From the NCBI RefSeq assembly GCF_900113035.1, contig NZ_FONX01000011.1:110922-174921 (forward strand): a stretch of 64,000 bases of DNA. The letters run 5' to 3'. Of the stretch, positions 1 through 8,960 are shown piece after piece; the stretch's first letter is position 1; each line of letters opens with the position of its first letter. Made by a program: the position numbers and the translations under genes. The notes under the pieces were generated by a model, which did no database searches, was not told the DNA's origin, and saw only the letters and a program-made list of their open reading frames with translations. This DNA comes from Paracidovorax wautersii. Lineage in GTDB: Bacteria > Pseudomonadota > Gammaproteobacteria > Burkholderiales > Burkholderiaceae_C.

Positions 1-118
1 ACTTGCGCTGTCCGCCGTGAGGCATCAGGGCCGAGTTGCCGGCCGTGGTGCCGGGCGCCGCATCTGCACCGCGCCGGCCGCGAAAACGCAGCGGGCGGGA
101 GGGCGGTTGCCCGGCCAT
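1..118 (-). CDS. possible N-terminal fragment of an unidentified protein, cut by the window edge
   Basis: A reading frame opens leftward from an ATG at 116-118 and stays open for 39 codons to the window edge. The visible N-terminus is rich in Gly, Pro, Arg and Ala and I do not recognise it. A Shine-Dalgarno-like AAAGG lies four bases before the ATG, which is slightly close. A near-consensus sigma-70 promoter at 185-213 points into it, with an untranslated leader of about 60 bases. The promoter is the best support; the open frame alone would mean little at this GC content. Confidence 0.42.
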   Translation of the reverse strand, partial: MAGQPPSRPLRFRGRRGADAAPGTTAGNSALMPHGGQRK

Positions 119-184
119 CGATCCTTTCCGGCGCCAGTCGGGCCGGTCGGATTACCTGCTTGGCAGGTTGTAAAACACGGCAAA

Positions 185-213
185 AGTATAGGAATTCAGT
201 TCTTTTGAGTCAA
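185..213 (-). promoter_or_regulatory. near-consensus sigma-70 promoter directed leftward
   Basis: On the minus strand a -35 hexamer TTGACT (208-213) and a -10 hexamer TATACT (185-190) are separated by exactly 17 bases. Transcription would start near 178 and run towards the fragment at 1-118. It lies in a locally AT-richer stretch between the fragment and the YqhA-type gene. Confidence 0.55.
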
Positions 214-284
214 AAGCCGGGTTTTTGTAACCTGTGCTATTGACGCGTGCGGCACGGGCGTAGCACACGAAAAGACGGCTGTTT

Positions 285-301
285 GCTATCGAATGAATAG
301 C
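285..301. repeat. dispersed GCTAT-N7-ATAGC repeat, copy 1
   Basis: GCTAT (285-289) and ATAGC (297-301) form an inverted repeat with a seven-base spacer. It is followed by a GC-rich inverted segment around 302-345 that includes GGCCTCCAGG, like the GC-rich arm seen beside other copies. It lies between the end of the YqhA-type gene (402) and the leftward promoter. Other copies are at 7317, 16626, 50914 and 57196. Confidence 0.6.
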
Positions 302-401
302 TGGAGGCGCAGGCTGCAGGCGGGCTGGCGGCCTCCAGGAGCCCGAGGGCCGCGCTGCCCGGCGCGATCCCCCGGCGGCCCTGCCGGGCCGGGCACGGGC
401 C

Positions 402-1007
402 TCAGTGGCGCTCGTGCGAGATGTTGAGCAGCCGGTCCGTGTAGGCGATCGCGATGGCGGAGAGTAGGAAGACGACGTGGATGATCGTCTGCCACATCAG
501 CACCTTCACGTCGTAATTGGCCGCGTTGATGAAAGTCTTGAGCAGATGGATGGAGCTGATGCCGATGATCGACAGCCCCAGCTTCACTTTTAGCACCGAC
601 GCGTTGACGTGGCCGAGCCATTCGGGCTGGTCCGGGTGCCGGTCCAGGCCCAGGCGGCTCACGAAGGTCTCGTAGCCGCCCACGATCACCATGATGAGCA
701 GGTTGGAGATCATCACCACGTCGATCAGCGCCAGCACCACCAGCATGATCACCGTCTCGTTCAGCGCGGTGACTTCCACGTCGGGCTTGTAGCCGATGCT
801 GGTCACCAGCGCCTGCAGCGCCTCCTTGTGGCCGAAGGCGGCCTCGATCAGGTGCCACAGCTCGACCAGGAAGTGCCAGACATAGACGCCCTGCGCGGCG
901 ATCAGCCCCAGATAGAGCGGCAGCTGCAGCCAGCGGCTGGCGAAGATCAGCGCCGGCAGGGGGCGCAGGGGCGCATTGGTGCGCTCGACGGGAGGAAGTT
1001 GGGCCAT
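402..1007 (-). CDS. YqhA/UPF0114 family integral membrane protein
   Basis: A 201-residue protein of the UPF0114 (YqhA) family, a group of small inner-membrane proteins whose function is not established. Hydrophobic segments occur at about residues 20-50, 85-115, 135-155 and 165-190, consistent with four membrane spans. Length fits the family. No obvious Shine-Dalgarno precedes the ATG at 1007, but no better in-frame start exists. It is transcribed divergently from acsA with a 276-base gap. Family membership is fairly secure; any role is unknown. Confidence 0.85.
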   Translation of the reverse strand: MAQLPPVERTNAPLRPLPALIFASRWLQLPLYLGLIAAQGVYVWHFLVELWHLIEAAFGHKEALQALVTSIGYKPDVEVTALNETVIMLVVLALIDVVMISNLLIMVIVGGYETFVSRLGLDRHPDQPEWLGHVNASVLKVKLGLSIIGISSIHLLKTFINAANYDVKVLMWQTIIHVVFLLSAIAIAYTDRLLNISHERH

Positions 1008-1283
1008 ACGGATGGAATCGAAGAGAGATGCGAAGGAGGAAAAAGGAAAGGTGGGATAGGGGCCGAAAAAGTCGCCGGATTCTAGGGGCTGGCCATGACG
1101 CGGACAGCGCCCGGGGGCAAAGCGGCGCCGGGGTGGAGTGGCCCGTCACCGCGCCGTTCTGGCGCGTTACGGAAGGCTCCTGATTTGTGGGTAAGCTCAT
1201 GGGCGTTGCGTCAGTGGCCTGTAAGTGCCGCAATCGACAGTACGGGCCAGATTCCCATTGATCGAGTCCCAGGAGACAAAACC
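1008..1283. other. divergent intergenic region between the YqhA-type gene and acsA
   Basis: No gene is evident. The acsA frame stays open upstream to 1095, but composition and lack of a ribosome binding site argue against an N-terminal extension. The only clear signal is AGGAGAC at 1271-1277, the acsA ribosome binding site. I could not pick a convincing -35/-10 pair. Confidence 0.5.
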
Positions 1284-3278
1284 ATGAATGCGCCTACGTC
1301 CGCGATCGAATCCGTGCTGGTCGAAAACCGTGTCTTTCCACCCCCTGCAGCGCTGGCCGGCGCGGCGCGCATCTCGGGCATGGCCGGCTACGAAGCCCTC
1401 TGCGCCGAGGCCGAGCGCGACTTCGAAGGCTTCTGGGGCCGCCTGGCGCGCGACAACGTGCAGTGGACCAAGCCCTTCACCCGCACGCTGGATGAATCCA
1501 AGGCCCCGTTCTTCGAATGGTTTGCCGACGGCGAGCTGAACGCCAGCGCCAACTGCCTGGACCGCCACATCGGCACGCCCATCGAGAACAAGACCGCGAT
1601 CATCTTCGAGGCCGACGACGGCGCCGTCACCAAGGTCAGCTACAAGGAACTGCTCGATCGCGTGGGCCGCTTCGCCAACGCCCTCAAGGCCGAGGGCGTG
1701 AAGAAGGGCGACCGGGTTCTGATCTACATGCCCATGACCATCGAGGGCGTGGTCGCCATGCAGGCCTGCGCGCGCATCGGCGCCACGCACAGCGTGGTCT
1801 TCGGCGGCTTTTCGGCCAAGGCGCTGCAGGAACGCATCATCGACGCGGGCGCGGTGGCCGTCGTCACCGCCAACTACCAGATGCGCGGCGGCAAGGAACT
1901 GCCGCTGAAGGCCATCGTGGACGAGGGCCTCGCCATGGGCGGCTGCGACACGATCCGCAGCATCCTCGTCTTCCAGCGCACGGCCACGCCCTGCAACATG
2001 GTGGCAGGCCGCGACAAGACCTTCGAAGAAGCGCTGGCCGGCCAGAGCGCCGAATGCGCGCCGGTGCCCGTGGGCGCGGAGCACCCGCTCTTCATCCTCT
2101 ACACCAGCGGCTCCACCGGCAAGCCCAAGGGCGTGCAGCATGCCACCGGCGGCTACCTGCTGTGGGCCAAGCTCACCATGGACTGGACCTTCGACCTCAA
2201 GCCCGAAGACGTCTTCTGGTGCACGGCCGACATCGGCTGGATCACCGGCCACACCTACGTCGCCTACGGCCCGCTCGCCGCGGGCGCCACGCAGGTCGTC
2301 TTCGAGGGCGTGCCCACGTACCCGAACGCCGGCCGCTTCTGGCAGATGATCGAGCGCCACAAGGTCTCTATCTTCTACACCGCGCCCACCGCCATCCGCT
2401 CGCTCATCAAGGCGGCCGAGGCCGACAAGGCCGTGCATCCGAGCAGCTCCGACCTCTCCAGCCTGCGCATCCTGGGCAGCGTGGGCGAGCCCATCAACCC
2501 CGAAGCCTGGATGTGGTACTACAAGAACGTGGGCGGCGAGCGCTGCCCCATCGTCGATACCTTCTGGCAGACCGAGACCGGCGGCCACGTCATCACCCCG
2601 CTGCCGGGCGCCACGCCGCTGGTGCCGGGCTCCTGCACGCTGCCGCTGCCGGGCATCACCGCCGCCATCGTCGATGAGGCCGGCAACGACATGCCCAACG
2701 GCACGGGCGGCATCCTGGTCATCAAGCGCCCCTGGCCCAGCATGATCCGCACCATCTGGAACGACCCGGAGCGCTTCAAGAAGAGCTACTTCCCCGAAGA
2801 GCTCAAGGGCTACTACCTCGCCGGCGACGGCGCGGTGCGCAGCGCCGACAGGGGCTACTTCCGCATCACCGGCCGCATCGACGACGTGCTCAACGTCTCG
2901 GGCCACCGCATGGGCACGATGGAGATCGAATCCGCCCTGGTCGCCAAGACCGACCTCGTGGCCGAAGCCGCGGTGGTGGGCCGCCCGGACGACCTGACCG
3001 GCGAGGCCATCTGCGCCTTCGTGGTCCTCAAGCGCCCGCGCCCCACGGGCGACGAGGCCAAGGCCATCGCCAAGGAACTGCGCGACTGGGTGGCCAAGGA
3101 GATCGGCCCCATCGCGAAACCGAAGGACATCCGCTTCGGCGACAACCTGCCCAAGACCCGCAGCGGCAAGATCATGCGCCGCCTGCTGCGCTCCATCGCC
3201 AAGGGCGAAGCCATCACCCAGGACACCAGCACCCTGGAAAACCCCGCCATCCTGGATCAGTTGGCCGAAGCCAACTGA
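1284..3278 (+). CDS. acsA: acetyl-CoA synthetase (AMP-forming)
   Basis: A 664-residue acetate--CoA ligase: acetate + ATP + CoA gives acetyl-CoA + AMP + PPi in the cytoplasm. The AMP-binding signature [11 protein letters not shown] is at residues 273-283, and WQTETGG and [15 protein letters not shown] follow in order. The C-terminal domain carries SGKIMRR with the catalytic lysine near residue 629, which is the site of regulatory acetylation in this family. ATG 1284 is chosen because AGGAGAC ends six bases upstream and the length matches the family (about 650). Propionate as an alternative substrate cannot be excluded. The last codons lie in the first unit of a tandem repeat, and the stop codon sits in a perfect hairpin. 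Confidence 0.95.
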   Translation: MNAPTSAIESVLVENRVFPPPAALAGAARISGMAGYEALCAEAERDFEGFWGRLARDNVQWTKPFTRTLDESKAPFFEWFADGELNASANCLDRHIGTPIENKTAIIFEADDGAVTKVSYKELLDRVGRFANALKAEGVKKGDRVLIYMPMTIEGVVAMQACARIGATHSVVFGGFSAKALQERIIDAGAVAVVTANYQMRGGKELPLKAIVDEGLAMGGCDTIRSILVFQRTATPCNMVAGRDKTFEEALAGQSAECAPVPVGAEHPLFILYTSGSTGKPKGVQHATGGYLLWAKLTMDWTFDLKPEDVFWCTADIGWITGHTYVAYGPLAAGATQVVFEGVPTYPNAGRFWQMIERHKVSIFYTAPTAIRSLIKAAEADKAVHPSSSDLSSLRILGSVGEPINPEAWMWYYKNVGGERCPIVDTFWQTETGGHVITPLPGATPLVPGSCTLPLPGITAAIVDEAGNDMPNGTGGILVIKRPWPSMIRTIWNDPERFKKSYFPEELKGYYLAGDGAVRSADRGYFRITGRIDDVLNVSGHRMGTMEIESALVAKTDLVAEAAVVGRPDDLTGEAICAFVVLKRPRPTGDEAKAIAKELRDWVAKEIGPIAKPKDIRFGDNLPKTRSGKIMRRLLRSIAKGEAITQDTSTLENPAILDQLAEAN

Positions 3279-3548
3279 TCCAGCAGCGCCGCAGGCGCTG
3301 GCCGGCGAAGCTGGCGGCGGGATAGGGGAGCACTCATGTCGCGCAGCGACGTGACGTGATCACCAAAACCCCGCCATCCTGGATCAGTTGGCCGAAGCCA
3401 ATTGATCCAGCAGCGCCGCAGGCGCCGGCCAGCGAAGCTGGCGGCGGGATAGGGGAGCACTCATGTCGCGCAGCGACGTGATGTGATCACCAAAATCCCG
3501 CCATCCTGGACCAGTTGGCCGAAGCCAACTGATCCAGCAGCGCCGCAG
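3238..3548. repeat. 127-bp tandem repeat, 2.45 copies, overlapping the 3' end of acsA
   Basis: Unit 1 is 3238-3364, unit 2 is 3365-3491 and partial unit 3 is 3492-3548. Units 1 and 2 differ at four positions; the partial unit has two changes. Unit 1 supplies the last acsA codons and stop; later units are non-coding copies of the same coding end. Each full unit has several stem-loops: a 14-bp stem with a CGAA loop (3252-3283, spanning the stop codon), AGCGCC-GCA-GGCGCT (3285-3299), GCCGGC-GAA-GCTGGC (3301-3315, perfectly paired in unit 2), GTCGC-GCA-GCGAC (3338-3350), and the palindrome GTGATCAC. There are no unique spacers, so it is not a CRISPR array. Confidence 0.95.
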
Positions 3549-3592
3549 AGGTTGAGTCGCTGCAGCCGATCGACAGAGCCTCGGTCTCTCCC

Positions 3593-3616
3593 AACAGCCG
3601 CCTCCGGGCGGCTGTT
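3593..3616 (+). terminator. intrinsic terminator-like hairpin after acsA repeats
   Basis: AACAGCCGCC and GGCGGCTGTT form a 10-bp stem around a TCCG loop, followed by TTGCATTT. It is the first terminator-like structure downstream of acsA and the repeat array. The T-run is weak. Confidence 0.6.
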
Positions 3617-3782
3617 TGCATTTCGGAACCTTGCGCCCCTGTAGGACGGCGCCGGGAACGGCCGTGCCGAACCGTGGATCGGCACCGGCCTGGAGTACAA
3701 CTCCAATTCAGCAGCCGTTGTGAAGCCTTTTGGCGACAGATGGCGTGATTTCTGGCCTCAAACGCATGAAAGTCCGACAACC

Positions 3783-4301
3783 ATGAACTTCCGAACCATC
3801 ATCCTCGTCGTCATCGTGGCCGCCATCGCCGCGCTGGCGGCGCTCAACTGGCCCGCGCTGGCCACGCCCACGCTGATCTCGCTGGGCATCACCTCGATCC
3901 AGGCGCCGCTGGGCGTGATCATGCTGGCGCTGACCATCCTGCTGGGCGTGTTCTTCATCGCCTATGTGCTGTCGCTGCAGGGCTCGGTGCTGCTCGAAAC
4001 GCGCCGCCACGCCAAGGAAATGGCCGCGCAGCGCGAACTGGCCGACAAGGCCGAGGCCTCGCGCTTGACCGAGCTGCGCTCCTTCCTCGAAGGCCAGCAT
4101 CGCAACGGCCACGATGCGCTGATCGCCCGCATCGACACGCTGGAATCGCGCCTGGCCGCCCGCGCCCAGGAATCCGACAACACCACCGCAGCCTATGTCG
4201 GCCAGCTGGAAGACCAGCTGCGCCATCGCGGCACGGGCACGTCCGCGGTGCCGGCCTATGCCGACCCCACGCTGCGCGCCGACCCCGAGCTGCGGGTCTG
4301 A
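3783..4301 (+). CDS. lapA: LapA-domain (DUF1049) inner-membrane protein
   Basis: A 172-residue protein with two hydrophobic segments at about residues 5-25 and 45-65, followed by a polar, coiled-coil-prone cytoplasmic tail (about 70-150) rich in Glu, Arg, Gln and Ala. This matches the LapA/YciS DUF1049 layout, whose E. coli member works with LapB in lipopolysaccharide assembly; that role is inferred. The tail is longer than in E. coli LapA (about 100 residues). No lapB neighbour is seen. ATG 3783 is the first start that places the hydrophobic segment at the N-terminus. Confidence 0.7.
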   Translation: MNFRTIILVVIVAAIAALAALNWPALATPTLISLGITSIQAPLGVIMLALTILLGVFFIAYVLSLQGSVLLETRRHAKEMAAQRELADKAEASRLTELRSFLEGQHRNGHDALIARIDTLESRLAARAQESDNTTAAYVGQLEDQLRHRGTGTSAVPAYADPTLRADPELRV

Positions 4302-4344
4302 CCGCCGCCGTGCCCGCCTGATGAGGCGGGCCACGACGCGAATG

Positions 4345-4384
4345 AAAAAGCCGCCGGATGCAGCGATGCATCCGGCGGCTTTTT
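4345..4384. terminator. bidirectional intrinsic terminator
   Basis: AAAAAGCCGCCGGATGCA pairs with TGCATCCGGCGGCTTTTT across a short loop, giving a long GC-rich stem with A/T runs on both sides. It lies between the converging LapA-domain gene (ends 4301) and the cytochrome gene (ends 4423), so it can serve both. Confidence 0.92.
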
Positions 4385-4422
4385 CGTGGGCCGCGAGGGT
4401 TCGCGGCGTCAGTGTCAGGCCC

Positions 4423-4728
4423 TTACTTCAGGCTCAGCACCCAGGCCGCCAGCTTCTTGGCTTCGGCTTCGTTGACCTGCGAGTTGGCGGGCATGGGCAC
4501 CGGGCCCCAGACACCCGAGCCGCCCTTGATGATCTTGGTCGCCAGCTTGTCGGCCGCGCCGGCCTGGCCGGCGTACTTGGCGGCCACGTCCTTGAAGGCG
4601 GGGCCGACCAGCTTCTTGTCCACGGCATGGCAGGCCATGCAGTTCTTGGAAGTGGCGAGCGCCTGGTCGGCCAGCGCGGGCACGCTGGCCGACAGGGCCA
4701 GGGCCAAAGTCATCAGGGAGCGCTTCAT
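4423..4728 (-). CDS. cytochrome c551-type monohaem c cytochrome
   Basis: A 101-residue periplasmic electron carrier. Residues 1-20 form a Sec signal peptide ending ALA. The haem motif CMACH is at about residues 30-34, and the Met ligand lies in the WGPVPMPAN segment. This arrangement closely resembles class I c551/c8 cytochromes such as Pseudomonas NirM. No nitrite reductase genes are near, so a denitrification role is not supported; it could feed the cbb3 oxidase encoded at 27-30 kb. AAGGA precedes the ATG at 4728. Confidence 0.9.
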   Translation of the reverse strand: MKRSLMTLALALSASVPALADQALATSKNCMACHAVDKKLVGPAFKDVAAKYAGQAGAADKLATKIIKGGSGVWGPVPMPANSQVNEAEAKKLAAWVLSLK

Positions 4729-4839
4729 CGGTTGTCCTTGGGGTTATATTGGGTTCAATGAAATTGTAGGGCTTGCGGTTGACGGCGCTCAGGTAGGGGT
4801 TCTCCGGCCCTGCCAGCCGCACCGCTGGGGGAATCCGCC

Positions 4840-5082
4840 ATGTACGCGTTGGGTGTGGGTCTGTTGCTGGTGCTGCTCAAGAGCCTGGAGGTCGGCTTCG
4901 TGGCGACCTGGCCCTGGTGGTGGGTGCTCTCGCCCTTCGCCGTGGCCCTGGCCTGGTGGGCCTGGGCCGATTATTCCGGCCGCACGGCCCGCAAGGCCAT
5001 GCAGGCCATGGAACAGCGCAAGCACAAGCGCCTGGAGCGCCAGAAGAACGTGCTGGGCATCCGCCCCCGCAAGCCGCGCTGA
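4840..5082 (+). CDS. small Trp-rich membrane protein (TIGR04438 type)
   Basis: An 80-residue protein with two hydrophobic segments in its first 45 residues, containing the cluster TWPWWW and further tryptophans, then a basic C-terminal tail rich in Lys and Arg. This pattern fits the small Trp-rich proteins described in Burkholderiales, whose function is unknown. It stands alone between the divergently oriented cytochrome gene and ilvD. Confidence 0.8.
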   Translation: MYALGVGLLLVLLKSLEVGFVATWPWWWVLSPFAVALAWWAWADYSGRTARKAMQAMEQRKHKRLERQKNVLGIRPRKPR

Positions 5083-5291
5083 CAGGCCGGCGAACGCCAT
5101 TGCCCCCGCCGTGGGGATGGCGGCCCCCGCGCCCGGCCTGCCGTGGGCCTCGTAGATAATCCCAGGCACTTTCCCGTCTGCCCAGGGCGCGGCTCAAGAG
5201 GTTGTTCGCATGGGCGTGCGCGGCCGCCATTCGCGGCCCTTTTCCATCACACATCCCGCGTTTCTCGTTTCTCTCTTCCGAGCCCACCACG

Positions 5292-7151
5292 ATGCCCGCA
5301 TACCGTTCCAAAACTTCCACCGCCGGCCGCAACATGGCCGGCGCCCGCTCCCTCTGGCGCGCCACCGGCATGAAGGACGAAGACTTCAGCAAGCCGATCA
5401 TCGCGGTGGTCAACTCGTTCACCCAGTTCGTGCCCGGCCACGTCCACCTGAAGGACCTGGGCCAGCTCGTGGCCCGCGAGATCGAGGCCGCCGGCGGCGT
5501 GGCCAAGGAATTCAACACCATCGCCGTCGATGACGGCATCGCCATGGGCCACGACGGCATGCTGTATTCGCTGCCCAGCCGCGACATCATCGCGGACTCG
5601 GTCGAGTACATGGTGAACGCGCACTGCGCCGACGCGATGGTCTGCATCTCCAACTGCGACAAGATCACGCCCGGCATGCTGATGGCCGCCATGCGCCTGA
5701 ACATTCCCGTGGTATTCGTCTCGGGCGGCCCCATGGAAGCCGGCAAGACGCGCCTGGCCAACCCCATCACCAAGACCATCGAGTTCAAGAAGCTCGACCT
5801 GGTGGACGCCATGGTGATCGCCGCCGACCAGAACTATTCCGACGCCGACGTGGCCGAGGTGGAGCGTTCCGCCTGCCCCACCTGCGGCTCCTGCTCGGGC
5901 ATGTTCACCGCCAACTCCATGAACTGCCTGACCGAGGCCCTGGGCCTGTCGCTGCCCGGCAACGGCACGGTGGTGGCCACGCACGCCGACCGCGAACAGC
6001 TCTTCAAGCGCGCCGGCCGCCGCATCGTCGAGCTGGCCCGTGAGTACTACGAGCAGGACAACGAACGCATCCTGCCGCGCTCGGTCGGCTTCAAGGCCTT
6101 CGAGAACGCGATGACGCTGGACATCGCCATGGGCGGCTCCACCAACACCATCCTGCACCTGCTGGCCATCGCCCGCGAGGCGGAGATCGACTTCACCATG
6201 GCCGACATCGACCGCCTCTCGCGCGTGGTGCCGCAGCTGTGCAAGGTCGCGCCCAACACCAACAAGTACCACATCGAGGACGTGCACCGTGCCGGCGGCA
6301 TCATGGCCATCCTGGGCGAGCTGGACCGCGCCGGCCGTCTGCACACCGATGCGCCCACCGTGCATGCCCCCACGCTGGGCGACGCGCTGGCGCAGTGGGA
6401 CATCTCCCGCACGCAGGACGAGGCCGTGCGCCACTTCTACATGGCGGGCCCGGCCGGCATTCCCACCCAGGTGGCCTTCAGCCAGAACACGCGCTGGCCC
6501 AGCCTGGACCTGGACCGCGCCGAAGGCTGCATCCGCTCCGTCGAGCATGCCTTCTCCAAGGAAGGCGGCCTCGCAGTGCTGCGCGGCAACATCGCGCTGG
6601 ACGGCTGCGTGGTCAAGACGGCGGGCGTGGACGAATCCATCCACGTGTTCGAAGGCACGGCCCACGTGACCGAGTCGCAGGACGAGGCGGTGGAGAACAT
6701 CCTGGCCGACAAGGTCAAGGCCGGCGACATCGTCATCGTGCGCTACGAAGGCCCCAAGGGCGGCCCCGGCATGCAGGAAATGCTCTACCCGACCAGCTAC
6801 ATCAAGTCCAAGGGCCTGGGCAAGGCCTGCGCGCTGCTGACCGACGGGCGCTTCTCGGGCGGCACCTCGGGCCTGTCGATCGGCCACTGCTCGCCCGAAG
6901 CCGCCGCGGGCGGTGCCATCGGCCTGGTGCAGAACGGCGACCGCATCCGCATCGACATTCCCAACCGCACGATCAACGTGCTGCTGAGCGACGAAGAGCT
7001 GGCCCGCCGCCGCGCCGAGCAGGACGCCAAGGGCTGGAAGCCCGCGAAGCCGCGCCCGCGCAAGGTGTCGGCCGCGCTCAAGGCCTATGCCAAGCTGGTG
7101 ATGTCGGCCGACAAGGGCGCCGTGCGCGACCTGTCCCTGCTGGACGACTAA
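5292..7151 (+). CDS. ilvD: dihydroxy-acid dehydratase
   Basis: A 619-residue enzyme dehydrating 2,3-dihydroxyisovalerate and 2,3-dihydroxy-3-methylvalerate to the 2-oxo acids of valine and isoleucine synthesis. The Fe-S ligand motifs are visible as ISNCDK (about 119-123) and [11 protein letters not shown] (from about 195). [11 protein letters not shown] and the conserved IGHCSPEA follow near the C-terminus. ATG 5292 is chosen because [20 protein letters not shown] matches the usual N-terminus. It is a single-gene unit; other ilv genes are absent here. A strong terminator follows. Confidence 0.97.
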   Translation: MPAYRSKTSTAGRNMAGARSLWRATGMKDEDFSKPIIAVVNSFTQFVPGHVHLKDLGQLVAREIEAAGGVAKEFNTIAVDDGIAMGHDGMLYSLPSRDIIADSVEYMVNAHCADAMVCISNCDKITPGMLMAAMRLNIPVVFVSGGPMEAGKTRLANPITKTIEFKKLDLVDAMVIAADQNYSDADVAEVERSACPTCGSCSGMFTANSMNCLTEALGLSLPGNGTVVATHADREQLFKRAGRRIVELAREYYEQDNERILPRSVGFKAFENAMTLDIAMGGSTNTILHLLAIAREAEIDFTMADIDRLSRVVPQLCKVAPNTNKYHIEDVHRAGGIMAILGELDRAGRLHTDAPTVHAPTLGDALAQWDISRTQDEAVRHFYMAGPAGIPTQVAFSQNTRWPSLDLDRAEGCIRSVEHAFSKEGGLAVLRGNIALDGCVVKTAGVDESIHVFEGTAHVTESQDEAVENILADKVKAGDIVIVRYEGPKGGPGMQEMLYPTSYIKSKGLGKACALLTDGRFSGGTSGLSIGHCSPEAAAGGAIGLVQNGDRIRIDIPNRTINVLLSDEELARRRAEQDAKGWKPAKPRPRKVSAALKAYAKLVMSADKGAVRDLSLLDD

Positions 7152-7210
7152 ACCGACCCCGGCGGTGCTGCCTCGCCCAGGCAGCGCCGCCCGAGCGAGG
7201 CAGCCAAAAG

Positions 7211-7243
7211 AAAAGCCGCACCCCGTGACAGGGTGCGGCTTTC
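7211..7243 (+). terminator. intrinsic terminator of ilvD
   Basis: AAAGCCGCACCC and GGGTGCGGCTTT form a 12-bp stem around CGTGACA, followed by CTTCTTTC. It lies about 60 bases after the ilvD stop codon. The A-run on the 5' side may allow function for the opposite strand as well. Confidence 0.85.
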
Positions 7244-7316
7244 TTCTTTCTTGGGCTTTTTCATCGCAGTACGTCAGACGCGTACTTTCTATCGTGGAGC
7301 CACTCTCTCGAATCTT

Positions 7317-7333
7317 GCTATCTTCTTGATAGC
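7317..7333. repeat. dispersed GCTAT-N7-ATAGC repeat, copy 2
   Basis: GCTATC-TTCTT-GATAGC between ilvD and bfr. It is followed by a GC-rich arm (GCGCCC ... GGGCGC, about 7338-7360). The 17-base core is identical to the copy in cbiB at 50914-50930. Confidence 0.65.
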
Positions 7334-7367
7334 TGCCGGCGCCCTTGCTGCGGGCGCTGGTGGGGTT

Positions 7368-7850
7368 TCAGGCCGAAGGGCCGTGGCCCATCTGGGACTG
7401 CAGGTAGTTCGGCAGGCCGATCTTGTCGATCAGGCCCAGCTGCTTTTCGAGCCAGTAGGCGTGGTCTTCTTCGGTGTCCTTGAGCTGGGCGAGCAGGATG
7501 TCGCGGCTCACGTAGTCACCCACGCTCTCGCACAGGGCCATGCCGTTCTGCAGCGCGGCGCGCACTTCGTATTCGGTGTCCAGATCCTTGCGCAGCATCT
7601 CGGGCACGGTCTCGCCGGGCGTGAATTCCTTGGGGCGCATGTCCGGGCGGCCACCCAGGAAGATGATGCGGCGCAGCAGCGCGTCGGCATGCTGCGTCTC
7701 TTCTTCCATCTCGTGGTTCAGGCGCGTGTAGAGCCGTTCCAGGCCCATGTCTTCGTAGAAGCGCGAGTGGGCGAAATACTGATCGCGCGCGGCCAGTTCG
7801 CCGCGCAGCAGATCCCGGAGATATTCGACGACTTGTGGGTTTCCCTGCAT
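7368..7850 (-). CDS. bfr: bacterioferritin subunit lacking the haem-binding methionine
   Basis: A 160-residue four-helix ferritin-like protein that oxidises and stores iron in a 24-mer shell. Ferroxidase ligands are visible: Glu in [10 protein letters not shown] (residue 18), Glu and His in EETQHAD (51, 54), Glu in DTEYEVR (about 94), and Glu/His in DTEEDHAYW (about 127, 130). The residue aligning with haem ligand Met52 of E. coli Bfr is Thr in EETQH. Such subunits usually bind no haem or pair with a haem-binding partner; no second bfr gene is present here. The length is typical. Confidence 0.93.
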   Translation of the reverse strand: MQGNPQVVEYLRDLLRGELAARDQYFAHSRFYEDMGLERLYTRLNHEMEEETQHADALLRRIIFLGGRPDMRPKEFTPGETVPEMLRKDLDTEYEVRAALQNGMALCESVGDYVSRDILLAQLKDTEEDHAYWLEKQLGLIDKIGLPNYLQSQMGHGPSA

Positions 7851-8164
7851 TTGCTTTCCTTGTTTTTGTGAGTGCGTAAGTATCGCCTTCGCGCGCGGCT
7901 TTGTCGTGTTTCGGGCGCCAAGCCCCCCTGGCGCCGTTCTGCATGCATACGTGGATCAGAAGCGTTCTCAATTGGAGCGAGGGGCGATGGAGCGATTTCG
8001 CGGGCGTGCGGGGCGGTTCCGTCAGCGGCGTCACGCGCAGCGGCGAGAATCGCCGGTTCCATGCGCAGCGGCGGTTTCCGCCGCGTTGCAGGCGCATGGC
8101 CGATGCCGCGGCCCCAACAGGCCGCAGGACGAACACAACGAGAGCACCACCGAGGGAGCGCGCC
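7851..8164. other. divergent intergenic region between bfr and the mgtC-type gene
   Basis: This 314-base stretch has no convincing gene. The mgtC frame is open upstream from 7901, but the conserved MgtC N-terminus starts at 8165. A magnesium riboswitch would be possible here by analogy, but I could not assign conserved core motifs of an M-box or mgtA-type leader. Confidence 0.4.
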
Positions 8165-8881
8165 ATGGACGCCATCATCAACATCAACCTCGCGTCGCTG
8201 GCCAACACGCTGGTGAGCCTGGCCGCGGCCTTCGTGCTGGGCGGCATGATCGGCTTCGAACGCCAGCACCGCCAGCGCACGGCGGGGCTGCGCACCAACG
8301 TGCTGGTCGCCCTGGGCGCGGCCATGTTCGTGGACATGGCCAACCGCCTGCACGGTGCCGACGGCGCGGTGCGGGTGATCGCCTATGTGGTCTCGGGCAT
8401 CGGCTTCCTGGGCGCGGGCGTCATCATGCGCGAGGAGGGCAACGTACGCGGCCTTAACACTGCCGCCACGCTGTGGTGCTCGGCGGCCGTGGGCGCGGCC
8501 TGCGGCTCCGACCTGATCCTGGAGGCGGCGCTCGGCGCGGTCTTCGTGCTGGCGGCCAACACGCTGCTGCGGCCCATCGTGAATGCCATCAACCGCCAGC
8601 CGCTGGACGTGCATTCGGCCGAAGTCACGCACATGGTCTATGTGATCGCCGACCGCTCGCGGCAGAAGGTCGTGATGGCGCAGCTCGAAAAGGAACTGGA
8701 GCGCCTGAGCCAGCCCGCGCAGGACGTGAAGGTGCATGCCTTCGGCCCCGAGGAGGTGGAGATCGAGCTGACCCTGGCCGCTACCTCGGTGGACAGCGAG
8801 ACGCTGGACCAGCTCATCAACCGCATGGTCGCCATGACCGAGGTGCGCCAAGCCTTCTGGAGCCCCAGCACCACCGAGTGA
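8165..8881 (+). CDS. MgtC/SapB family membrane protein
   Basis: A 238-residue protein. The N-terminal about 130 residues hold the MgtC/SapB membrane domain, with GGMIGFERQ and the hallmark [20 protein letters not shown] followed by TAATLW. The C-terminal about 90 residues form a soluble ACT-like region. Family members modulate F-ATPase or support growth at low magnesium; which applies is unknown. GAGGGAGCG upstream of ATG 8165 is a plausible ribosome binding site, and the predicted start gives the normal family length (about 230). Confidence 0.88.
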   Translation: MDAIININLASLANTLVSLAAAFVLGGMIGFERQHRQRTAGLRTNVLVALGAAMFVDMANRLHGADGAVRVIAYVVSGIGFLGAGVIMREEGNVRGLNTAATLWCSAAVGAACGSDLILEAALGAVFVLAANTLLRPIVNAINRQPLDVHSAEVTHMVYVIADRSRQKVVMAQLEKELERLSQPAQDVKVHAFGPEEVEIELTLAATSVDSETLDQLINRMVAMTEVRQAFWSPSTTE

Positions 8882-8960
8882 GGGCGGGGCGGGCGGGGCC
8901 TGCGCGGCCCTGCGGACTTTGCCGCGGACGGTCGCAGGGGCCGGGCACAATAGCCGCACC

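Noticed and set aside
1095..1283. N-terminal extension of acetyl-CoA synthetase to the upstream ATG
   Set aside because: The extension lacks family similarity and a ribosome binding site, whereas AGGAGAC directly precedes ATG 1284.
1197..2906. Long open frame on the minus strand opposite acsA
   Set aside because: It mirrors a well-conserved gene in high-GC DNA; the product is His/Ala/Gly-rich with no recognisable domain.
3238..3548. CRISPR-like array
   Set aside because: The repeat is contiguous with a 127-bp period and no unique spacers, and no cas genes are present.
3257..3780. Minus-strand frames containing repeated LLDQLASAN peptides
   Set aside because: They are read across the 127-bp tandem repeat; the peptide repeat is a by-product of the palindromic stem, not a gene.
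7851..8164. Magnesium riboswitch (M-box or mgtA type) upstream of the mgtC-type gene
   Set aside because: No conserved core motif of either class could be found, and the region is mostly GC-rich without a convincing terminator or antiterminator pair.
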